This document shows positions 47,701 through 61,322 of a DNA stretch of 64,000 nucleotides, piece by piece. A program made the translations under genes and the position numbers. Under the pieces are notes generated by a model, which was not told the origin of the DNA, searched no databases, and saw nothing but the letters and a program-made list of their open reading frames with translations. Each line of letters opens with the position of its first letter. Position 1 is the first letter of the stretch. The DNA comes from Vishniacozyma victoriae (taxonomy: Eukaryota > Basidiomycota > Tremellomycetes > Tremellales > Bulleribasidiaceae), in assembly GCA_017654735.1 (NCBI GenBank), contig JADPYG010000007.1:186001-250000 (forward strand), written 5' to 3'.

Positions 47701-48456
47701 ACTCGATCTCTTCATCACCCTTACACGGCCCAACTCGATGTACAATCACCATATCCATCATCGCCTCACCACATCTATCCGGTCACGGTGATTTCCTGGG
47801 GACCGCCACATCGTACCTCTCATCTCGAAGCCCATGTTCACCTCTTCGAGCAGCAGTGAGAAGTACCTCAACATTCAGACCCCCCTTGGATCCCTCGAAG
47901 TCGATCATCCTGGCAGGGGCAGGCTCTGGTATTGCTCCATTCAGGGCTTTTCTCCAAGAAAGGTCTATTCAGAAGTGAGTTGATTCTCTTGGTAGGGTCC
48001 GGTACTGACTCTTCAGGTCAAGTGGAAGAGAAGTCGGACATGCCTTGTTATATCACGGATGTCATTCCCAGGAAGACGCTCTGTACAGCGCTGAGCTTCG
48101 AAAGTGGGAGGAAGAGGGAGTCGTGTCTGTCCGATACGCCTTTAGCAGGGATTCTGCGAATTCGAGTGGGTCTAGATACGTCCAGTGAGTTCAAGTCTAT
48201 TCTTGTTTCAACATTACTCCAGCTTGAGGCTGACGACTGCAGAGATCGGATCATATCAGAAAGAGCCGAATTCATCGATGCTTTCTTGAAACAAGGGTCA
48301 AAGGTCTACATCTGCGGATCTCCCCAGCTCTCGGAAGGCGTGAAACAAGCAATCGTATCTATTTGGTCAGAATACGAAGGCAAGACGGAGAGAGAGGGCT
48401 GGGAGTGGATGAGGGGTGAAGGGAAGGAGAGAATCGCTACTGATGTTTTCCTATGA
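44701..48456 (+). CDS. self-sufficient cytochrome P450-reductase fusion, CYP505 type
   Basis: One long protein of about 1,070 residues joining a P450 and its reductase. P450 part: [20 protein letters not shown] at the N-terminus with no membrane anchor, AGHETTSG in helix I (oxygen activation), KETLRL (ExxR) and [17 protein letters not shown] with the heme Cys codon at 46162-46164. A linker leads to an FMN domain opening with [13 protein letters not shown], then TTSYEGQP and FGCGHPDW. The FAD/NADPH part has [24 protein letters not shown], and [17 protein letters not shown]; the end [17 protein letters not shown] is the NADPH site. This is the P450foxy/BM3 layout; known members hydroxylate fatty acids near the omega end using NADPH and O2. 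About ten introns, including one 40-nt intron just after the NADPH motif. The FAD region 47645-47885 needs two intron removals for best fit. Confidence 0.9.
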
Positions 48457-48757
48457 TACCACTTTCTGCTACTTCCATTTAATATCTATAATGTCTTAAT
48501 AGTTGTCTGATACCCGATGTCAATACTTTAATGTCGATTCCTTGAATGCCGTGATCTGAAATGGGCCCCAGAGTATTCCTACTCGACAGACAGGACGGAT
48601 CATCTCAATGAGCGCCGAAGTGACTGCCAGTCACGTATAACCCAACGATCAAGTCAGGGGACAGCTGGGCTTCAAGCTCCCTCATGAGCAAGCGCCGAGC
48701 AGGAGAGTCACAACTGAGTCGTTACATGTTAATACGAAGGTCTGACCAAAACAATCC
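48457..48757. other. intergenic between convergent CYP505-type gene and amine oxidase
   Basis: 301 bp with both 3' regions; nothing further seen. Confidence 0.4.
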
Positions 48758-51515
48758 CTAATTACGACTACAGCACTGATTACCATTTCCATTTGCGTGT
48801 CCATTTGCTTGTCCATTAACGTGCCCATTTCCGTTCATTTGTCCGTTGGCGTTTCCATTGACTCTCTCAGCATTCATTCTGACTTCTCCATTCACCGTCT
48901 CGCGCACCTCCTCGTCAGAGCCATGCTCCGAAGGCCCGTTTCCGTTGCCGTTGAGATTTAGCGCAGAGAATGCCTCGACAGCATGCCGAGATTGGCTATC
49001 AGCTTTACTGGGAACGTCCAATCCTGGATTGCGCTACCACGTCAGCTGAGTTCATATACAGGTAATGGCCACGTACGTCAAAGAACCCTGATGGTTTCAT
49101 ATGTACGCGGAGGATCTCAACGGGCATGATTGGCCAATCTTCGGGTCGAGAGATGTGGGTAACACCGAAACATGGCCAGCAAACAATGTCTGTATTACGA
49201 ACGTTCTCGTCCCGGTTGACCCATTTCTGGAGACCGAAGTCCTCTCCACCCACGTTTTGGTTGATGTGGATGTCGGAGGGGAAGATCTCCTCCTCGTTAT
49301 ATGGCGTGACAAACATCTTGCTTATCAGCGACTTGTTCGAGGATGAGAGAGTCAAAACTTACATTGTGTCGGGCAAATGGTGCTCGGTTGTATACGAGTG
49401 ATCCAGGCTTGGCAAGCATGGGAGGCATATCCTTGGACACTAGTCGCTCAGTAACCCTGTCCTGCGCATGATACCAATACTTACTGATCTTGTAACCGAC
49501 ATTCCCGCCAGTGCAATAATGCTTCTTATTTGGATTTTCGATAACCCAAGATCTACACTTTGACGCATCGTAATCCGCGACCGCACCTTTTGCAGTCTCG
49601 TAAACCTTCTTGAATGTGCGGAAGCCGTTTCCGTAAAAGTTGGAATCTGACTGGACAGGTGCCTCATCAACGTCGATATCCACCTGAACGACTTGATTCT
49701 GAAGCCCATCGATCATGGGGTCAACACGGTACGAGAAGAGCTGCAGCATCAGCGTCTGTGGTAGATCGTAAGACCAACAAGTAGCCTCTGTGGTAGCATT
49801 CGAGACTCACATGCTGGTGGTGCTGTGCCGCGATCTGAGGAGCAACATAGACCTCGTGAGCGTGATCGAGAGGCTCGTCAGGCTTCAGGCAATACGCGTT
49901 GACGATACCGGTTGCTTTGACTTCAAGCTCGACGGATCCGTCAAGGGCAAAGTTGAAGTAGAAGCCATACTCGTAATTGGCTACCGTACATATAGACGAG
50001 ATGACCAGCTTTCGATTACGAGCGACGTGAACTCGCATATCTCGGAAATCGGTGTGCTTGTGGAGGATACCCGCGTCTTCTTCACTGGAGATATATCAGT
50101 TATTGAATTTTTAAAAATGGAGGATTCGGACTGACTGGATACATATAGCCGATTTGATAGTCTCAATGCCCCCGCTTCTGGTGCAGAAGTCAGCATCCAG
50201 ATAAGTGATTGAGCCTAAGCAGTCGCAACCGAGCGCCAACGAGTTGGCGAGAGCTCCAATTCCGTATTCTCCAGTATCGAAGGCATGTTTCCGGTGATGG
50301 GGGTAAATCGTCTTGGCGTAGGGGACGACCATCTCTGCCACTGATAGTCGGTAGAAGAGAGGTCGAGTCCCCTTGACACCGTCATCGTAGGTGATATTTG
50401 ATAGAATTAGACCTTCTCTGCGGACCGAGTCAGTACACCTAAGCGAAAACTTGCGGAGGAACATGGGACTAACCGGTACGAAAATCCGACGTGGATGCTC
50501 CAGTTTTGCCATTTCAAGACCCGTCCCTCCATGGCGTAGCTCACTCCCTCGGGCTGAATCACATGCAAGGGCTTGAGAGTATCTCGAAGCTTGAAGTCGG
50601 GTTCGTCAACCATGATCTGTTCTGGAAGATAATTGTGAGGTGCCATGGGCGGGGCAAATGGTGTTCGCTTTTCGCTGGCCTCGTATGCCTTCGCAGAACT
50701 GGGCGGGAACGCTTCTCCTGGAGCAGGATTTGTTGGTGGATAATCGACAGCGAGGACTTCACCAGTGTGCGAATCGAGAACGGGCACAAAGTCGCAAGGG
50801 TGTGCGTAGAGGTTATCATTAGGACGGAGTCTGGCAAAGACGAAACATTGCTGCAATCTTCGACCAGGAAATCGCTCGTCGTTTCCAATACACCATCCTT
50901 AGTGTGTCAGCTCCATTTCATTCCGAGGAACGAAATGAACTTACCATCTACAGCTATCGAGTCCTGTGCGATACCAACCGCATCACAAGCGGCCTTAACT
51001 TTGGCATCTTTCTTACATACTTCCTCTGCCCAGAGAAGCTCTTCAGGTTGAAGAGACGGCTGCAAGAGTCCGTCGATACCCTTCCAGCTGGAAACGCTGG
51101 CTTCGACTTCTGGTTGATTTGGGATGTTTGATGGAAGATTGACAATAGCCTCGTAGCTTTTACCCAGAACCGGGTCGATCAAGTGGACCTAAAATATCGA
51201 TCAGGAATAGCTCAGGCCGGACTGGGACTGACTACATACCTCGGCCTGTCTGACAAGTGGCTCAACCGACGCGCCAGTAGCCCTGATCTCCTTCTCGCCG
51301 AATGTGCCAGCCCACAGCAAGACCGCGTATTTATTGGGTTCGTGAAGGGAGATCGAGTTGAAGAGTATCTTCTCGACTTTCTCGGTGGCCCGAAGACTTG
51401 TCTCCACGTATGATCGAAGAGCTGCAACGGTCTGCCGGATCTCGGACGCCGTCAAGGGATCAAGGGGATGTGCGAAGCTGGGTGGGATATTTCGTGTTGA
51501 TGAGAGTGAAACCAT
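48758..51515 (-). CDS. copper amine oxidase (TPQ-dependent primary amine oxidase)
   Basis: It starts MVSLSSTRNIPPSFAHPLDP; the mature domain order of copper amine oxidases follows. The cofactor precursor Tyr is in TVANYEYGFYF (Asn-Tyr-Glu-Tyr; Tyr codon 49973-49975). The catalytic base Asp is in HAFDTGEYGIGALAN. Copper His residues are in HHQHLFSYRVDP (His-x-His) and in FGVTHISRPEDWPIMPVE. IHVGFSYREGLILSNITY and LYAHPCDFVPVLD are other family blocks. The C-terminus adds about 75 residues of Asn/Gly-rich repeats ending CCSRN, unlike the usual ending; SRN is only a weak match to a peroxisomal signal. It oxidises a primary amine to aldehyde, ammonia and peroxide. The divergent permease and the nearby ALDH fit this role. 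About thirteen introns. Confidence 0.93.
48779..48862. repeat. imperfect tandem repeat coding an Asn-Gly-rich tail
   Basis: Units of about 12 nt related to CCATTTCCATTTG/CCATTAACG recur on the plus strand. On the minus strand they encode NG/NA/HV-type dipeptides in the tail of the amine oxidase. Such in-frame repeats often vary in number between strains. Confidence 0.6.
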
Positions 51516-52070
51516 TTCGATTGAGTGTGGTTACAGTTAAATTGATTTGGAAGAGGAGGGCGATGAACCAGACCACGATCACGCATTGGGTATTATATAG
51601 GTACTCGCCTGATTCACTGCCGATCATGGCGTATGGCTGATAGACAATCCTGCCTATAAAGTACAGGCAGAACTTCTTATCATGAGAGCTTGCTTAGACC
51701 GAGGCGCGTTCAGAAGTGGGGCCGAAAAGTTCAGGCAGATCCATTAATTTCCCTAATGAGGTATCTCGTTTCCCCGGGCCCAAATCTTCCGGAAGAACTG
51801 TATATCATCCACCTGGCAAGAATAGCCGTTTTTACAATCTGCGTCTCCACACGCAGCCCTCCCCCCCGCTCTGCCTTATCTTCTGCCTCGCCCTCCTTCG
51901 CTTGCAGATACGCACTTCTCTATCTCTCATAGCTACAGTGTCCGACGGATAATGCGGCCTCCTGTCATAAAACAGAGCACCCGACCCCATCTTTGTAGAC
52001 TTTTCCTACAGTCCCAGAATTGACTGGGTCTACACTTTGAACCCAACCCAACCAAGACGACACTGATAGT
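51516..52070. promoter_or_regulatory. shared control region, amine oxidase (-) and permease (+)
   Basis: 555 bp between divergent ATGs. A minus-strand TATA box (TATATAAT) lies at 51591-51599, 76-84 nt before the amine oxidase ATG. An inverted repeat CTGCCT-N9-AGGCAG lies at 51650-51670. A C-rich run is at about 51860-51870. Joint control of both genes is inferred from the layout. Confidence 0.5.
51650..51670. promoter_or_regulatory. inverted repeat CTGCCT-N9-AGGCAG
   Basis: Two perfect 6-bp arms separated by 9 bp that include TATAAA (51655-51660). It sits between two divergent catabolic genes and has the shape of a dimeric regulator site, though it lacks the classic CGG half-sites. Confidence 0.35.
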
Positions 52071-54112
52071 ATGAGCGAATACGAAACGAGTGCTCCCAGA
52101 CAGTCGACATCAAAGTCATCTTCATCTCGCGCTATAATACCCGACCCTTCAATTTCCAAGAACGATGTCTACCTCGACAACGATGGAACCGACTCCACTC
52201 GAGACAACTCGCGACTGGCTGACCTCGGATATCGACCCGAATTGAAAAGGGACTTCAGCGCTCTGGAGACCTTCGGTGTCGCGTTTTCCATTATGTACGT
52301 GACCAGATGCGGCCCTGAACCGTCCAGGATACCTGCTGATCTATTTGCAGGGGTGTCATCCCCTCCATTGCGTCCACTATCATCTACAATCTACCCTATG
52401 GAGGACCAGTATCCATGATATGGGGCTGGGCACTGTCCTCCTTTCTCATCATGTTCATTGGGCTGGCAATGGTAAGTCGTATCGCCCAACTTGAATGTAT
52501 ATTGATGAGCTCTTAGGGCGAGCTGGCTAGCTCAATGCCCACGTCAGGCGGTCTCTACTTCTGGACACATCGCTTATCCGACCCGGAGTATCGCAACTTC
52601 CTAGCATGGTTGGTCGGCTGTAGGTCATATTGTGTCCACTCCCTATCTCCCATGATTGACGTAGGCAGACAATTCGTTCCTCGGGAATGTCTCTGCCGTT
52701 TCGTCCCTGGCTTGGGCTTGCTCCGGGATTTTCTTCGCTGCAGCCTCGCTTCAAGACATTGATTTCACCGTCACCGTTTACGCCAAGTTTGGGCTGTACT
52801 GCGGGATCCTCATATTCTGCGGTATCTATTGCGCCTATTTCACCACTGCCTTCGCTCGAATGCAAACTCCCAGTGTCGTCCTCAACGTCGCTTTGGCTCT
52901 GGTCACGATCATCGGTCTACCTATCGCTCGTCGGTCTCAACTCAACACTGCGGCATTCACTTTTGGGGGCTGGGCCAACTTGACTGGATGGCCGTCTGGA
53001 TTTGCGTTCATTCTTAGCTTTTTGGCCCCGGTATGGACAATCTGCAGCTTCGACTGTGCTGTCTCGATATCGGAAGAAGCCAGCAATGCCGCCTTCGCTG
53101 TCCCGTGAGTCATGCGTATCCCTCGATATACTGGGTCGTACATCCTCGTATGTATCGCAGATGCTGACAAATGCAGGAACGCCATAGTGGGTGCCATTGG
53201 CAGTGCTGGGATCCTCGGCACAGTCATCCTGATCATCATCGCCCTAACTATGGGCACCGATATTGCGGCTATAAACGATTCGGCAATCGGGCAGCCACTG
53301 GCCTACATCTATCTTCAAGCGTTCGGTACCACAGGATCTCTTGTGATCTGGAGTTTCATGTGTCTCGCCCAAGTTTCCATGACGGCTTCATTGGTACTCC
53401 CATCCAGTCGTCAAGCATGGGCATTCGCCAGAGACGGTGCTCTCCCTTTCTCCAAATTCTTTTCGCACGTCAATCCAAAGACCCAAACCCCAGTTAGGAC
53501 TGTCTGGCTCGTCGTCGGATGTGCAATCCCGCTCGGCTTCCTCGGCTTCGCCGATCCTGTCAACGAATCTGCTATCAAGTATGTTTGTCGTTCGACTCTA
53601 TACGTCACTGGCTGACTTAAACAGTGCCATCTTTACCCTGGCCATTCTCGGACCTTATGTTGCGTACGGTATACCGATCGCTAGCCGGCTTATATGGCCT
53701 GAGCGCTTTGTCAGAGGCCCATGGCATTGCGGAAGGTTCTCTCGACCCATCGCAGCAATCGCGGTCGCCTGGATGACTTTTGCTGTCGTCATCTTTTGCT
53801 TGTGAGTGACATGACATTCGAAGTATACAAGAAAGAGGTTGGCTGATCATCAGTCCTGGAGACGTCAATCCCGACGCCGGGTCGATGAACTACGCCATCG
53901 TAGTCATGGCCGGGGTTTGGATCTTCGCCGTCTCATATTGGTACATCCCAAAAATCGGGGGCAAGACATTCTTCACGGGACCGCTGACCCACGACTGGGA
54001 TGCTGAAGCAGTTGCCATCTCCATCGGTGTCGTCGGGGATGAAAGAGACAAAAAGACGGATGGAGCAGCGACACCAGTAAAGGTGCAGCCTGTGGAAACT
54101 CTTGATGATTAG
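52071..54112 (+). CDS. APC-family amino acid/amine permease (GABA or choline permease type)
   Basis: It starts MSEYETSAPRQSTSKSS. The family opening is LADLGYRPELKRDFSALETF, then GVAFSIMGVIPSIASTIIYNLPYGGP. Next come ELASSMPTSGGLYFWTHRLS, the CWGSP-like segment SFLAPVWTICSFDCAVSISEEASNAA, MSSLVLPSSRQAWAFARDGALPFS, and GPWHCGRFSRPIAAIAVAWM near the end. This wording is that of fungal Uga4/Hnm1-like permeases (GABA, polyamine or choline uptake). About 530 residues, twelve helices, nine or so introns. Its start faces the amine oxidase; it probably brings in the oxidase's substrate or a related amine. Confidence 0.87.
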
Positions 54113-54404
54113 TTGTATGAGCCCTTGATCATTGTAGCCAAGTGAGTGGCTAGATTTGATGATAAATATAAAGTATGCAAAAGGTTTGGAGTTGCGTTGT
54201 TACGGGAATGGATTTGTCACGATCACTCATCCATATCGTCCTCACAAGTTAGCCGTACACTGCAGTGACGGACGGACCCTGTTGAGCTGGGACGTGAAGT
54301 AACGCCAGAATTCCCGATGTCATCCTCTTGGCTGCGCTCTTGGATCGTTTACATTTACGCATTATGACACATGTCCTGGTACAAAATTTGGTACATGTCA
54401 TCGA

Positions 54405-57082
54405 TCACTGGGAATTGTTTCTGCTCATATCGGCGATAAAATTCATGAGAGCGGTGGAAATGGCAGCCTGGTCAGGTCTCATCTCCCCGGACGTGCCATT
54501 TTCCTGTGGACAGGAGCCGGACGGGTACGGGACGGTTGTTGCTAGGGGAACCGACCAAGGTGGTGGAGCCTGAGGGTTTTCGAATCCGCGACTACCGTAC
54601 GCTTCACCTGGCACCGGCAGTCCCCAGGGATCTCCGTCGACTACATTGGAGTCTACGGTGGACCCTCCGAAATTGAACATGTCGTCCCAAGACAAGTTTT
54701 GACCCGCGGAACCGGGGTCGTCAATGCTGCCACCGTTCGTCGTGGCGGTAGAGAGATGGTTCCAAAAGAAGTGCGGTATCTGCAACATACCCCCAGCTCC
54801 AGCCGATGCCGAATTCATAACAGGCATAGGCAAGACCGAATCCGATGGGTTCGATACCGATAAATGGCGACGAACAGCTTGTAGACCGCCTGTGAGCGAG
54901 GGAGAAAGCAATGAGGCCGTGTGTCGCAAAGGCGATGCACAATCTTCGTTGCCTGCTTCGGGATCCGCCAACTTCAAGCCTCCCTGAACAACTGGAGCAG
55001 TGCATTAGCTCATATTGACAGGAATCAATTCGATGTGGGATTGACAACTCACCAGCTTCAAAGAACAACTTGTGAGCAGAAGCAGCAGGCCACATGCTCG
55101 AAAAGTGGCGCAGCCAAGCGCAGCACTGGGTGAAATCGTCTTTGGCCCTCGCAGCCACCTCGCCGTCCGGATTCGTCATGTCGAAAGCTATATCATAAGT
55201 CCACGAAAAGGACACTGTAATGAATTGCCTACGTACCGTCAAACAGGGTAGCCAAGGACAGGATGTGAATTGCATCCGAACTGATCTGCTCGAGTAGCCC
55301 AAATTTGTCAAGCGAACGGAGCATCTGAACCGTTTGTCGAGCGGCGTCCGAGCATATAGAGTGAGATCGAGCAGCACGCTCGGAGGGCATAGCGGGCAGT
55401 GACGAGATGGACGGTGTGCGGACCACGAAACGAGAGTGTAGCATGATCGTCGCGGTAGCGTGCCACTAAAGAACGTCAGCACGCGGAGTCACGAGAAGAA
55501 ACGGAGAGACTTACAGCGAGTCCGATGATGACATGTGGAAGAGGCGACAAGTGGTTATTAGGTGTCAGGTGCACAGGTAGCATCTCTCGCCAGCGATCCA
55601 ATTGTTGTTCAATCCTGGCGGCCTCGCGCTCTTCGTCGTATTGACCTCTCTTCGCTATACTGCTTTCGCGAAATTGGTGATCCCATTCATTGTCTCCTGT
55701 GAAGCATACCTGATCGAGGTCGAGGATATCCTCGACGACCATGGCTAGGCGGCAGGTCCATATGAAACATGATATGACATGTCCTCTCCGCGGCGTCAAG
55801 CGTCGAACACAGCGTGGAAGAGGTGCCGAGGAAGTTGAGACGGGGGGCCAGACCTCGAGCTCGTCCACTTCATCCAGGCTCGGAAACGGCGTAGAGCAGC
55901 GTCGATATGGCAAAAGATACGACCGGCCAGTCTCTTCCGATAGTGATTTGTCCAATACGTAGCAATTCCAAAACACTCTGGACCGGATCTGCTCGTCGAC
56001 CTGACCATTTCAGCAATGTCCCGATCGGGCTCCGAGCATGCGAGACTCTAGACGTACACTGGTCTGATCATACTTTCTGGCCAGATTCAATCCCATGTTG
56101 AGTATCATACCTACAGCTCGACTCGCATAGATGAAAGCAGCACCCTTGTCGCCACATCCTGTTTGGGTCAGGCTAAGCAGAATTAGAGCTTGAACCACGT
56201 CGATACGGTTCTCGGCGCCGGACCGGCGAAGGGCAGACTCGGCCATTCGAAAGAGTTTGCGAGCATCGTATCCGCTGGCAGTTGAGGGTGGTGATACGCA
56301 AGCGGATATTGCCAGCATAGAGCAAAGAAGAAGAGGAGAGACGTTATAGGGTGTGAATGCAGGCTTATATATAAGTGGCCAAACGTTCTGCTCGATCAGC
56401 GTGCATATCTTTCGTACCCGGCCAAAACACCTACGTGCACATGAGTAAAGTATGCTGCTAACAACTCGTCAACCATCGGCCTGGGCAGGCCTAAGAGGGG
56501 GGCATCGCGATTCCCGGAGGGTTTGAGATTATTCATGTGGGATGGCGGATGGGACGAGTCTGGTGATGGTAGCTGGCTGGAGCTTGATGTCTGAGCACCA
56601 TTTAGCTTGGGCGGAGTGGCTGACATAGGAAGAGAGTTGTTCGGTACTTGCGGTACGGGAGTCGATGACGAACCGACTTGCATAACATGTTCTGTCGACG
56701 TGCTGGGCTGTCTCCTTCTCTTAAAACCTATCGCTGGCCCCCTATCGTTAGCTGGGTCTCGCAAACTATGAACAGCCCGCCTAAAGAAGGGCTGCTGAAC
56801 AACGAAAGGCGAACCTTCTACGGACCGGAGCTTCAAACATGCAGTATTGTCCCGCCTCTCGACATCCTTTGCAGTTCGACTGCCCCTCGTCTCCGTCCGT
56901 TGAATTCTCGCATTTGATACGTTTCCTGCGAAGAACGCGTCAGGACAGTTATCTGAGTACATCTTTACGAGCTCACGTTTTGCATGCCTGATCTGGTTAG
57001 TGTGCGTCATGGACGGAAATCAGGCCAGACTCACGTCGCACGCCCTCGAAACTCGTCGAGAAGTCTGTGAATCTCCAGCCAT
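54405..57082 (-). CDS. Zn2Cys6 fungal transcription factor of the amine cluster
   Basis: It starts MAGDSQTSRRVSRACD. After an intron the zinc cluster continues: ACDACKTKRIKC, then ENSTDGDEGQSNCKGCREAG and QYC, a C-x2-C-x6-C-x12-C-x2-C-x6-C arrangement, with two introns inside it. A Ser/Pro linker follows (STPVPQVPNNSLPMSATPPK), then PRPMVDELLAAYFTHVH and NVWPLIYKP, the classic fungal_trans entry. The core helices include LLLCSMLAISACVSPPS and GMILNMGLNLAR. The C-terminal 190 residues are Gly/Pro/Ser-rich with few helices, an activation-domain type tail. The gene is divergent from the aldehyde dehydrogenase (313 bp) and lies between it and the permease, so it is the natural candidate regulator. 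Confidence 0.87.
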
Positions 57083-57395
57083 ATTGCGTCACACAGAAGG
57101 GCTACATTTGCCAGAGTTGCAGTTGAGCCATAGACACGTAAAGATACGGTATCGGGATGGGAAGTTTAGGAAGAATATCTGTCGCTTAACGACGCTTAGT
57201 TCTGGCAGAACTGTTTATCCAGCCGGACCGGAACAACGCGGATGATTGCAGCCGAGAGACAGCGGATAACGATACCGGCTGGCCTGTCATATGTAACAGC
57301 AAGCATGGGCAATCAGCTTGAGTATTATCGTTGTCTACCTCAACACTGTTCATACATCTGATCTTCACCACGTTTCTGCGAAACATCTCCCAGAA
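57083..57395. promoter_or_regulatory. shared upstream region, cluster regulator (-) and aldehyde dehydrogenase (+)
   Basis: 313 bp between divergent ATGs. CGG-type cores occur (for example in GCCGGACCGGAAC at about 57220-57233), as expected of zinc-cluster regulator sites, but no perfect palindrome is evident to me. Confidence 0.4.
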
Positions 57396-59182
57396 TGACG
57401 ACTCACACAAAGATCGACGTCCCGGGCATCGGTGAGCTCGAAATCCCAGTCGGTCTATTCATGTGAGTGTTCTTAACTGGATGTGCTCCCAATGCACTAT
57501 ACTCTCCAACCGAGATCGAGCAGCTGACCGTCTCAGCAACAATGAATGGGTCGCTTCCTCTTCCAATGAGACCTTTGCAACCGTCAATCCAGCCACTGGC
57601 AAACACCTTGTCGATGTCGCCCACGCTACGAAGGGAGACGTCGACACCGCTGTAAAGGCCGCCCGCAAAGCCTTCAAAACGACATGGGGACTGAAGAAAC
57701 CCGGAAACGAGAGGGGAGCTCTGCTGTTGAAACTTGCGGACCTCATGGAGAGGGATCAAGATGAACTCGCGGCTGTGGAGAGTTTGAACGGCGGAAAGGG
57801 TATTCGCGTCGCCAAGTGAGTCTCTGGTCTCGTCCCCGTCCCCTCATCAACGTGTCGCTGACGATAGTAGAGAAGCTGATGTCGCCGACTCAGTTGCTTG
57901 CCTGCGGTACTACGCTGGCCTCGCCGACAAGTTCTATGGACAGACTATTCCCCATTTCGGAGGAGAGAAATTCGTCTACACCATTCATCAGCCGATTGGT
58001 GTCTGTGGGCAAATGTGAGTCTTAGAATGACCTTTTGACGACAAATTAACATACCCAGTATCCCTTGGAACTACCCACTACTCATGTGGGCCTGGAAAGT
58101 CGGACCCGCACTCGCGGCCGGCTGTTGCGTCATCATGAAGCCGTCCGAGCTTACGCCCCTCACCGCACTCATGCTATGTGATCTTGCCAAAGAGGCCGGC
58201 ATTCCTGCTGGAGTCATCAATACTCTACCGGGTCTAGGTGCAACGACAGGTGATGCACTGTCACGACATATGGATATCGACAAAATCGCATTTACGGGTT
58301 CAGTCGTCACAGGTCGAAGAATCTCTATTGCGGCCGCCGAATCGAATTTGAAGAAGGTCACCCTGGAGCTTGGAGGCAAGAGTCCGATGCTTGTATTCGA
58401 TTCTGCGGACATAGAAGAGGCGGCGACTTGGACGGCGTTGGGCATCTGGTTCAATTCTGGGCAAGATTGCTGCGCTAGCAGTCGAGTTCTAGTCCAGGAT
58501 ACCATCTACGATAAATTCCTGGACGCTCTCAAGCGCAAAGCAGAGGCATGTGCGATAGGACAAGTGAGTGCATGGCCGGCATATGCTCGGCATGAACGGT
58601 GTTGACCATATCAGCCTCACAACGAGTCCACATCGTTTGGTCCCCTAATCTCCGAGGCTCAAAGAGACAAAGTACTCGCGTATATCGAGTCTGGAAAGGA
58701 GCAGGGTGCACGAGTCGTGACTGGAGGACAGAAGTGGCCAGAGAGTAATGGCGGATACTGGGTCGAGCCAACCATCCTCGCCGACACAAATCCCGATATG
58801 AAGGTTGTCCAAGAAGAGGTGAGAGTCACTCTTGCAGCCATACGATGAGATGACTGACCCAAACCAGATTTTTGGTCCGGTCATCGTGGCTTCGAGATTC
58901 CATACCGAAGATGAGGCTCTCGAATTAGCCAACAATACCTCCTATGGCCTGGCCGCAGCTGTCTTCACCAACGACAGTCGTCAAGCCACGCGCTTGGCAG
59001 CTGAACTAGATGCAGGGACGGTCTGGGTCAACCAGTATGCTCTGTTACACGCCGGCGTGCCATTTGGAGGTTTCAAACAGAGCGGTATCGGGCGGGAGTT
59101 GGGCACGTATGGGTTGGAGGCGTACACACAAGTCAAGGCTGTCCATCACAACTTGACACAGACTATGGATTGGCCCGTATAA
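57396..59182 (+). CDS. aldehyde dehydrogenase (ALDH1/2 superfamily)
   Basis: It starts [20 protein letters not shown]. Then [40 protein letters not shown] (Asn of the oxyanion hole in PWNYP), [30 protein letters not shown] with the general base Glu, and [13 protein letters not shown] with the catalytic Cys at 58468-58470 (aligned with Cys302 of mammalian ALDH2). EEIFGPVIV and [15 protein letters not shown] close the fold. About 500 residues, five introns. No targeting sequence seen, so cytosolic. It would oxidise an aldehyde to its acid with NAD(P)+. The neighbouring amine oxidase makes such aldehydes. Confidence 0.93.
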
Positions 59183-59373
59183 AGTACGCATCGTGGGAAG
59201 TAGACGTGACGGACATGGACCAAATACATCAATGTGTATAAAAGCAATTTCGGACCGGGCTCCTGAACCCTTACTCTTTGCTTTCAAGTCTAATTTCACC
59301 TTATAGCGTTCTTTATTGCAATTGACGGCGCATCAAACCTTCTCAGCTCCGCAACGAGGCATACGGTCTCCCT

Positions 59374-61322
<1,949 letters not shown>

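Noticed and set aside
54721..55482. 253-codon minus-strand frame inside the third regulator
   Set aside because: It is an alternative frame of the regulator exons; Ser/Cys/Arg-rich with no family sequence, whereas the regulator frame matches fungal_trans.
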